Source: Mesotaenium endlicherianum
Lineage: Eukaryota > Streptophyta > Zygnematophyceae > Zygnematales > Mesotaeniaceae
DNA length: 38,864 nucleotides
Direction of reading: 5' to 3'
Assembly (NCBI GenBank): GCA_009602735.1
Contig: WELA01011855.1
Coordinates: forward strand, 93,620-132,483
This document shows, piece by piece, positions 31,701 to 38,864 of the stretch (positions within the stretch are counted from its first letter, which is position 1; each line of letters starts with the position of its first letter). A program made the position numbers and the translations under genes. The notes beneath the pieces were generated by a model that worked only from the letters and a program-made list of their open reading frames with translations, was not told the DNA's origin and did no database searches.

Positions 31701-31766
31701 GTGTGTGCGTACATGCGTGCGTGTGTGCGTGCGCGTGTGTGCGTGTGTGCGTGTGTGCGTGTGTCT
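31701..31766. repeat. TG/CG microsatellite
   Basis: Imperfect GTGTGTGCGT repeats, opposite in phase to the CA tract at 31,520, in the same intron. Confidence 0.9.
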
Positions 31767-31846
31767 GAGAACTGAAACATGGCAAGCGGTTGGGTGGGGC
31801 AGGACACTGGAACCCGGGTACTGGCCCCGCACACCAAGCCCTGCAG

Positions 31847-31883
31847 AGGAGGAGGAGGAAGAGGGAGACACGTTCCGCATCTT
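31847..31883 (+). CDS. Exon 5 (37 bases) of the acidic disordered-protein gene
   Basis: Acceptor CCCTGCAG and donor GTGAGT. Encodes a run of glutamates then GDTFRI. The donor leaves TT, completed by A of exon 6. Very short and next to a TG microsatellite, so supported mainly by phase and splice sites. Confidence 0.5.
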
Positions 31884-32289
31884 GTGAGTCCCACCGCCGT
31901 CAAGTCTCCACCCTTCCCACCTTCTCTGTGTGTATATACACACAGTTACATATGTATCTTCATGCTTGGGCCTTGTTCAACCATTGGCAAGGCTGCATGG
32001 TCTGCAGGGCCTGGTCATATGTGGCCGACAGAGCTGTCCTCTCTTCTTATTAAGGTTTAATACTTCATATGAAGGCATCGGCTCTTGGGCGGCACAGCCC
32101 TCTTTCTTGGAATCCAAAGTACAGTTAGTTTGTTGTTTGGGTGCGTTTGGTGTAAGAAGCTCAGAGGTCCTGCTCGTGGCGGGGGTGGGAACTTGAATTT
32201 CTAGACGTCAGCTCTGGTTTCTGCGGAGGAGCCTGAGAAGCCTCTGTTTCTGTTTCTGACTTGCCTTGGGTGGCTGGGCCCTCTTTTCG

Positions 32290-32690
32290 TATTGATGGCG
32301 CTCTAATGGCATGCTGATGGCGTGCTGCTGGCGTGGGCTGATGGCGTGGGCTGAATGCGTGGGCTGATGGCGTGGGCTGAATGCGTGGGCTGATGGCGTG
32401 TGCTGATGGCGTGTGCTGATGGCGTGGGCTGATGGCGTGGGCTGACCGGATTATGACGGGGCGCTGATGGTTTGTGCCGATGGCGTGCTAAGTACGTGAT
32501 GGTGGCGTGCTGAGGGCGTGCTGAGAATATGCTGATGGCGTGGCGTGTGCTGACGACGGGTGCTGGTGGGGTGTGAATATTGCGTGCTTACGGCATGTTG
32601 ATGACACGCTGAATAAGCGTAATGACAACGTGATGACGACATGCTGACGGCGTGCTGACGGCGTGCTGATGGGGTGGGCTGTTGGCGTTG
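32290..32690. repeat. GCTGATGGCGTGGG minisatellite in an intron
   Basis: Some 25-30 units of about 11-14 bp, all variants of GCTGATGGCGTG, fill the intron just before exon 6. Unit length changes along the array. Confidence 0.9.
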
Positions 32691-32700
32691 CTGTCGGCAG

Positions 32701-32794
32701 AAACGGAGATCCCAACAAGCCCCTCTCGGAGCTGTACACCGTCGCCGGGGAGGCAACAGTTGTGGCCCCCGATGGGACCCTCCTCCCCCCCTGA
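32701..32794 (+). CDS. Exon 6, terminal, of the acidic disordered-protein gene
   Basis: Acceptor GCTGTCGGCAG. Encodes NGDPNKPLSELYTVAGEATV then VAPDGTLLPP and TGA at 32,792-32,794. Exons from the ATG at 26,560 sum to 3,705 bases, exactly 1,235 codons with stop, which supports the model. Confidence 0.6.
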
Positions 32795-34321
32795 AGGATC
32801 TGCTTGTTTCTTTCTCCCATCTGCAAGTCCATATGGGACCCACGTGCTAAGGAGACTGGACTGCCAGGACCCTCGGCAAGGCAAGGCAAGATAAGGCAAC
32901 GCCACTCAGCTGGATGTTGAGACCTCCACGCCCAAGAGGTTCTTTTGCTTTATAGGAGAAAGTACCACTCCTCCTAGTGATGAAGACCTGGGGCTCGACC
33001 CGGGTGTCGGGTCGAAGATGGTAGATGGAGATTGTCATTTGCCGAGAGCCAAGATGATGTTTTGTGAGCAAGGCAGTGGGGAAACTTGATTAGGGCACTC
33101 CTGCAATATACGTACGTATATGTATATATATACATGTACAATATACTGAATACTAAATAATATATACTATGTACTACAGGGATATGTGTGCGCCACAAAT
33201 ATGGAGAGACGGATGCATGAGCTGTTCATGTAGAGGTAGAATGGAGCTGTACAAGATTTTCACACGAAGTCAGCTCTAGACTTATATACAGCACACATGT
33301 GGGAACTACATCCTCTCAAAGAGGGACGTGCTTGTAGTGCTGCATGGAAATATGTGGCATCCACTGAAGGCATCGTATGGCAGAGCTTATGACATATTGT
33401 AGTAAAGCAGGCCATAACTGTCTTGATTTGATTGGAGACAACACTTGAATCTCCCCGTAAAACAAGTCACTTCAACGACATTCTTATCGACATGGTGTGC
33501 CCAACCCTGTAGATAAGCTTGATGCCATGCAAGAAATGCATACTCAAAATGCTCCAGACTTGGAAGGGAAATCATAAATCCCCGCGATCCATGCTTGAAA
33601 TTGTGCTCAAGGGCCCTATGAAAGGCCAACTGACGGCGTTAATTTAACTATCGCAACTCCCTCGTGACATTCTTTAAAAATGTTAGTATTGGCCATAACC
33701 ATTGTAGAGGACGATTTGCAAAAGCTCCAAGTCAGCCTCTTCTTGCGCAGACATAGAAAACCAACCTCTTCCTTTGGCAACTCTTGGCAACCCTTTGCGA
33801 CACCAACCTTTTTGACCCACACGATGATAATATGTCGCATAGGTATATCAACATTTCCGTCTGTGTACCGCAGTTATTCCTTGACCTCTCTCTCTTTGCA
33901 GCCAGCCGCCAATATCAAGAACGGACTGAGGTGCTGAACGGACAGCGGACGACGCTCACGTTTCTAGTCAACTGAGGGATGTTGCAGCGACGGCCATAGT
34001 CGCAATTTGGTCAAAATTTTATGGGAGAAGTTTGGGAAAGGGGGGAGAAAGACCCGGATGCAAATTAGGTCTACGGATTCCTATCACGCCGCATCACATC
34101 CTTACTCACATTCAGTTTGCATGCGAAGTTAAAGCCGGAGCGCCATCCGGTTGCCTCACAAGTGTCTAATGTTATTATTGTTCCTCCCTTCACTCAATAT
34201 GCTTATCCCGTTATCTCCCGGAGCTTTTATTGATAGTTTTCTCTTCAGTATCCCATATATCTCAAGATTCTTCGCAAGGCATTCCTTCTTCCTCCTCTTC
34301 TTCTAGTCGTCCGTGTGATTC
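32795..34321. other. Region between the two host genes
   Basis: No firm gene. It should contain the 3' ends of the two convergent genes. At 33,901-33,976 a good acceptor (CTCTCTTTGCAG) precedes an open SRQYQERTEVLNGQRTTLTF then LVN and a stop at about 33,973-33,975; it could be a terminal exon on the plus strand but no partner exon was found. AT-rich TATATA/TACGTA runs lie at 33,110-33,170. Confidence 0.4.
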
Positions 34322-34381
34322 TCACAGTGCTGCGTTGCCCTTGGGCTGCACCGACTTGAGAAGTTCCTCCAGCTCGCCAGA
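34322..34381 (-). CDS. Glutaredoxin terminal exon, copy 3 (most distal)
   Basis: Acceptor CCTTGCGCAG, then [19 protein letters not shown] and TGA at 34,322-34,324. Joins exon 35,535-35,613 in phase 0. This version has a short tail of usual glutaredoxin length. Confidence 0.75.
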   Translation of the reverse strand, partial: SGELEELLKSVQPKGNAAL

Positions 34382-35761
34382 CTGCGCAAGGTACGGGCAG
34401 AAAAAAAACAGGAGATTTTTTTGTTCAAAATGATGACAGAAAAGCTGCACCGACTTGAGGAGCTCCTCCAGCTCGCCAGACTGCGCCAGGATGGGCGCTA
34501 ATAAAAAAAGAAATTTATAAAAAACTGATGAGAGAAAAGCTGCACCAACTTGAGAAGCTCCTCCAGCTCGCCGGACTGAACCAAGACGGGCAGATGAAAA
34601 ACACTAGAATGAACAAATGGTACCAAAAAGAGTATAACAGTAGTCATAGTTCTGGCGCAGTAGAACCGGTGACAGTAGGTGGGTAGAACGAAGATTTTGA
34701 AACACAATAATTATAAGTTACCGTAAAAAAACTACTCCTGGGAACTGAAGAAAGGAAGAAGGGGGGGGCTGGCCCGCAGGGTGGTNGCAAAAGATGACGA
34801 GCATAGGTGCGCTTTGCGTCTGTCCAGCTCTGCTGAAACATAAACAAGCACCTGGCAGTAATGGGAGAGCTGAGTGAGGACACATGGCAGCAGAAGGAGC
34901 CTCGATGCCTCGGTACCCAGGGCTCACACCGTTGAATTGGCCGCAAGACAAATAACAGGAACGTCCTGGCAGAGGTGCCAAGCTCCTAGTAGGCCCATGG
35001 AATGCGCTTTTCAACCACAACACTGAGAAGAGTAGCATGTTGCAGTCATCCACAAACTGGAGAAATGTTCACATTATATATATGTGTACCATATGTATGT
35101 GTTGTGCATGCATGTAAACGTCTACAAGTCAATATGTGACGAATACATATGATGAAGGACAAGTATCAATGCATATGCTTGGTTATGCACACACACAAAA
35201 ATTTGAACACTTAACAACGTTCACCGCCGCATTATCCACCGCTCCCCCCCTTCTACTAGCAAAGTGCACGAGCGTAAACAATGCACGCCTGCATTCGTGC
35301 CCCTGAAGAGACGGCACTGGAGGGTGGAGGGTGCAGGGCAGAGGGGGGGGGGGAGGCGGGAAGGAGGATTCACATATGCCTTCTGCAGTCCGTGCACGTC
35401 TGCGTCCGAACGCACGGACGCATGCACGTCTCTGAGGAGGGCAGGAAAAAAAGGGGGGAAAGGAGGGAAGAGAGATATGTGTGTGCGTATGTGTGTGTGT
35501 GGGGGGGGGGAGGGAGAAGTGGGCGGCGACGTACCTTGGCCATGTTGACGAGGATGTCGCTGCCGCCCACAAACTCGCCGTTGACGTACACCTGCGGCAC
35601 CGTCGGCCAGTCGCTGCACAGCCCTCACAAACCCCCCCCCCCGGCCCAGTTCTCGTGTATGTCAGCACATGAGTACGCAGATACACGGAGACCGCACGTT
35701 ATGCCAGTCTAGATATACACAGGTGTGCAAGCAAACTATGCGCATATCATCACACACACAA

Positions 35762-35806
<45 letters not shown>

Positions 35807-36300
35807 ACACGTAAGGGTCCTCCCACCACACGATGACCCGACCCCCCCCCTCCAATCCCACGCCCCTCCCCACGCCCCTCCCGGTTGTTCCGCCTCCTCT
35901 TGAGCCCCTCACCACCCCCTCGCTGCCTCTCCCCCGTCCTTCCCTTCCTCCTAGCTTCCCTCTTTCTCACTCTAAGGGCGTGGAAATCAGGATGGCCAGA
36001 AATAACGATCTCCCGCTCTTCTCTGTAACAAGCCTACACCTTCGCGTGTTAAGCCCACCACGCTGCCTCTGGGAATGCCCCCCCCCCCGGTGAGAAGGAG
36101 GGCGGGGCAAAGGGGGGGGCCCTCCTTGTCACACTTGTGCACAGGAAACATGCGCGTGTGAGAGGAGGCGCATGCAACGCAAGGCTGGATGAAGGCAGGC
36201 AGCTGCTGTCCATGGGAAATTAGAATCACAGGCTTTCAAGCAAGCTCAAGCAGCTCCTGAACCCACTCAACCCGAGATCTGTCAGAATCCGAGACCAAAG

Positions 36301-36332
<32 letters not shown>

Positions 36333-38333
36333 GCAAGCGGACGCATATATAACAGCCACACCCCACGACAAACGCACCTGTACTTCTTGATGGCCTGGCG
36401 AAGCTCATCGTCTGCCAGCACGTTGCGCGCCTTGTACTCCACACCTGCGCCCTCCCCCCCCACCCCCACCCCCGGCCCCCCGACACGCACACGCACACGC
36501 GCACCCGCACAGCGTGTGTGAGTGTATGCCCGCGCTCAGGCGTGTGCAAAAAGGCCAGGGTAGACTCGTAGCGGGCACACAATCGTGACAAAAGGCGAGA
36601 CTGGATCAAAACGCAGCTCCTGGGGGGTGAGGGTCGAGAAAAAGCGGGTGCGCGTGTTTCGTGTTGTCTCACAGCGCCAGGTTTTGCCGACGGTTCAAAG
36701 CTCAAACCCGGGACAACAGAACTCCCTCCCCTCTACTCCCCCCCTCTTCTTAGCCACACCTTTCCATAACGTAAGCCCTTGCATCCGGAAAATATGATAG
36801 GAGGGAGAGCGCTGCTGCCAGCGAGGCGAGCCCCCAAGGCGCCAGCCGCGTCCTCCTTTTTCCTGCTATTGAGGTTGCTTCGCCTTCACATGACAGTCTC
36901 GAGCCAGATGTCCAAGCTTGCCGCAATTATAGAAGGGTCCTCTCGGCTTGAAATTCTCCTGCCTGCGCTGGTACTGCACAAGTCCCAACTCCATAGGTAC
37001 TGGACCTCGCACCCAAGACCCAGAACCCTTTCGACTTGCATGGAACCAGTGATCTCCAATCTGGTTGTTTCCTTCAGTTCCGCATGCGCACGCACACAAG
37101 CATGGCGTCCAACCCCGTCCCTGACCCCCCCCACCTTCCCCTTCTTCGCAAACCCTGCCCCCCACCACGCAAGCGCGCGAGTGCGCAAGCAGGAAGCCGG
37201 CGCCGTTGAGAGCACACGTGGAGAGATGCGGACGGTGGGTGGGAGGGCGAGGGAGGTGCAACCCACTATGAAAGGCAAGAAAGGGGGGAGGGAACCGGCC
37301 GAAAGACAAGACCTCACAAGCGAGAGACAACGGCAGAAAGCAACAGCATCAGTTTGTCCAAAACAAAACGGGGAGAGGGGTGAAAGAAAATGCACGCGCC
37401 ACACCCGCACACGTGCTCTCAGCCAGCCAAGCACTCATTCACGCGGCCAAAAATGGGCACCGAAAGCACTCACGCACGCGCTTGCGGGCTCCCGCACGCG
37501 CGTCGGCACCCTCACGCACTTTTTGCGCACTCGCACGTTTGTTTGCGCACTCACATGCTTGCTTGCATACTCGCGCACTTGTCCATGCACTCACACATTC
37601 CTTTTGCGCACTCGCACGTTTCTTTTCGCGCACACACATGTGTTTGGGCAATCACACAGTTTTTTGCGCACTCGCACACTTGTCCTTGCCCTCTCACAAT
37701 CACCTGTGCACGGGCTCGCGAGGATTGGGTGCCCCCTCTCTCACTCACTCCCTCACGCAGTCAGTGAGTGAGACAGTGACGCACGCAGGCAGTATAAAAA
37801 TTATATGTGGTTGAGAATGCCCACTTGCTCACTCACCATCTCGCTCCCTCACCCAGTGACGCAGGCACTCGGTCTCCTCCTCCCCAACTCACCTCACCCA
37901 CGCAGGCCGGGCCTCACCCACGTGGTGGAGGATGTGCACCACTACCACATCGCAAATGCTTGGACGCTCGTGGCGCCTCTGCACGCACTCACACTCAGTC
38001 AGCCGACGACGCAACGGATGCAGCGATGCAGCGACGCACGCAATGAGGCACTCTCAGCCATGTGTGTCGGGGATGCGCACCGCTCCCGCGTTTGCTTGGG
38101 AGGCCCGCCCGTGTGCGCGCACGCTCGCTCAGTCAGAAACGTAGGCAGGCGCGGGGCCCGAGCTCGCACGCTCGCTCAATCAGGGACGCAGGCAGGCAGG
38201 CAGGCAGGCGCAGGGAGGGGGAGGCTCTCTCACCCATGTGGTCGAGGATGCGCACCACCATGGCGCTGAAGCCGCACTGGGGCGCGTCCGGCACGCCCTT
38301 CATGAACACCATCACCGGGTTGCTCTTCACGTC
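34322..38333 (-). CDS. GRXS15: Monothiol CGFS glutaredoxin, mitochondrial GRXS15/Grx5 type (5'-partial)
   Basis: Minus-strand exons at 38,234-38,333, 36,378-36,444, 35,535-35,613 and a terminal exon in three versions. All junctions are GT-AG and in phase. Peptide: [20 protein letters not shown] then [54 protein letters not shown] then [19 protein letters not shown]. The CGFS active site (38,265-38,276), the WPTVPQVY cis-proline region and GGSD glutathione site are present. CGFS glutaredoxins bind a [2Fe-2S] cluster with glutathione and pass clusters on in mitochondrial Fe-S assembly. KGVPxAPQCGFS matches GRXS15/Grx5. The N-terminal exon with a transit peptide is missing, probably beyond 38,864. 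Introns are about 0.76-1.8 kb, unusually rich in simple repeats. Confidence 0.9.
34382..34480 (-). CDS. Glutaredoxin terminal exon, copy 2
   Basis: Acceptor CCTGGCGCAG, then [20 protein letters not shown]; no stop before copy 3, which is in the same frame 99 bases later. Used as an acceptor, this copy would give a protein containing the motif twice, ending at 34,322. Confidence 0.6.
34498..34575 (-). CDS. Glutaredoxin terminal exon, copy 1 (nearest to the body)
   Basis: Acceptor TTGGTTCAG, then [20 protein letters not shown] and NFFFY, stop at 34,498-34,500. Same phase as the other copies. The hydrophobic tail comes from translation of the adjacent T-rich tract, so it may be the newest or a non-functional copy. 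Confidence 0.6.
   Translation of the reverse strand, partial: SGELEELLKLVQLFSHQFFINFFFY
34786..34786. other. Ambiguous base N
   Basis: A single N within GGTGGTNGCAAAAG, beside a G run: an assembly or base-call uncertainty. Confidence 0.99.
35751..35804. repeat. CA microsatellite in glutaredoxin intron
   Basis: About 26 CA units with one AG interruption, between exons 35,535-35,613 and 36,378-36,444. G-rich and C-rich homopolymers lie nearby (35,343-35,352; 35,500-35,511; 35,632-35,641; 36,079-36,088). Confidence 0.95.
36300..36327. repeat. CA microsatellite next to a glutaredoxin exon
   Basis: Fourteen CA units about 50 bases from the donor of exon 36,378-36,444. Confidence 0.95.
36868..37070 (-). 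pseudogene. gag fragment inside a glutaredoxin intron
   Basis: Minus-strand reading gives [20 protein letters not shown], then [18 protein letters not shown] and HVKAKQPQ. It is the zinc-knuckle end of the same gag family as 13,646-14,624 (about 85-90% identical over the shared part). No LTR or pol is attached. It lies in the intron between exons 36,378-36,444 and 38,234-38,333, in the same orientation as the host gene. Confidence 0.85.
37380..38230. repeat. Low-complexity intron sequence
   Basis: Degenerate repeats of TTTGCGCACTCGCAC and CTCACTCACGCA fill 37,450-37,900, followed by GCAGGCAGGCAG near 38,186-38,210. ORFs here are rich in His, Ala, Arg and Ser and reflect the repeats, not genes. 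Confidence 0.8.
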
Positions 38334-38339
38334 CTGCGC

Positions 38340-38864
38340 TCTCGCCCACACGGGCACAAGCACGGCACAGAGGCACACAAATGCACGCACGCACACAAAC
38401 GCACGAACGCGCAGGTCAGCAGGGCGTGCGCCCGCATGCGCGGCAGAAAGCCAGCGGCGCCATGCAGAGCAAGCAAGCAAGAAAGCGGGCAAGCAAGGAA
38501 GCGGGCAAGAAAGCGAGGACGCATGGCAGGTAACCGGGGCCATCGCAAGCAAGCACGCATGCAGAGCACGCAAGTGGGGCAAGTACCGCGCAGAGCAAGT
38601 CAGCAAGCAAACACACGCACGCACACACGCATGCACGCACACGCATGCGGAGCATGCAAGCGATTGCCACGTGTCACGCGCCACGCCCACCCACAGTAAG
38701 CAAATGAGCACCAAGCAGTGCATGCAGGCACACACGCACGCACGCACACGCGTGCGGAGCAAGCACCACGCGCCACACCCCAACGCCAAACCACAGCAAG
38801 CAGCAAGCAGCAGGCCACAGCGCGCGCCTCGCCCCTGCCACACCCACTTCCTCCCTCCCCCCCC
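38340..38864. repeat. Low-complexity end of the window
   Basis: Alternating ACGC/CACG tracts and GCAAGCAAGCAA, GCGGGCAAGCAA arrays. No exon for the missing glutaredoxin N-terminus was recognised here. Confidence 0.75.

Larger units (their letters stand above)
34322..34600. repeat. Three tandem copies of the glutaredoxin last exon with its acceptor
   Basis: A unit of about 95-99 bp (GCTGCACCGACTTGAG, then AGCTCCTCCAGCTCGCC on the plus strand, then an A-rich tract) occurs three times, with acceptors complementary to 34,382, 34,481 and 34,576. Coding cores differ by only a few bases; the A/T-rich spacers vary in length. Confidence 0.92.

Noticed and set aside
31601..32060. Overlapping ORFs of 80-110 codons around the CA/TG tracts
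   Set aside because: Dipeptide repeats such as HTHT and CVCV from microsatellites; only the 37-base exon at 31,847 has splice-phase support.
32290..32690. A CRISPR-like array
   Set aside because: Units of 11-14 bp are contiguous with no spacers, and the sequence is eukaryotic; it is a minisatellite.
33901..33976. A confident plus-strand terminal exon
   Set aside because: The acceptor is good but no upstream partner exon was found, so it is only mentioned under the intergenic region.
37380..38864. Long ORFs rich in His, Arg, Ala and Cys on both strands
   Set aside because: They follow simple repeats (CACG, GCAAGC, GCACTC) open in many frames; no domain or splice support.

Overview
The window is nuclear DNA of a eukaryote, most likely a green alga or streptophyte. 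It has GT-AG introns, long CA/TG microsatellites, a chromodomain Ty3/gypsy element primed by initiator-Met tRNA, and a CGFS monothiol glutaredoxin of the mitochondrial GRXS15 type. Species cannot be named from the sequence alone. About half the window is LTR-retrotransposon sequence in nested and inverted layers; the rest is at least two intron-containing host genes separated by low-complexity DNA.

Layout. 1-1.75 kb: candidate exons of an unidentified minus-strand gene. 1.75-3.3 kb: unassigned. 3.3-13.65 kb: a decayed plus-strand Ty3/gypsy-like element. Its order is gag (two zinc knuckles), aspartic protease, a cytosine-C5 DNA methyltransferase in frame with the protease, a long linker of unknown function, reverse transcriptase, RNase H, integrase and a C-terminal PHD finger, then a polypurine tract and one LTR. 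It carries stops, frameshifts and an 806-bp tandem duplication. 13.65-14.66 kb: a truncated minus-strand gag of another family. 14.67-15.6 kb: a plus-strand LTR element reduced to partial LTR, internal tail and second LTR. 15,609-22,288: a young, apparently intact minus-strand chromovirus with 503-bp LTRs (4 differences), 5-bp target duplications CGAAT, intact gag and pol ORFs and a -1 frameshift signal. It is inserted in the older LTR. 22.3-24.6 kb: more LTR remnants, including a 1,083-bp LTR containing a tRNA-like stretch.

26.5-32.8 kb: a plus-strand host gene. I reconstruct six exons whose splice phases all agree, encoding about 1,234 residues with a lysine-rich start and a very long acidic disordered body. 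34.3-38.3 kb: a minus-strand GRXS15-like glutaredoxin with kilobase introns, one holding a gag relic, and a terminal exon present in three tandem copies. 37.4-38.86 kb is mostly simple repeats.

The most notable system is the retrotransposon carrying its own DNA methyltransferase and a chromatin-reader-type PHD finger. Methyltransferase-bearing retrotransposons have been reported in dinoflagellates and charophyte algae, so the class is known; the PHD combination, the linker and this recombinant copy merit attention. The triplicated glutaredoxin end is the best host-gene surprise.
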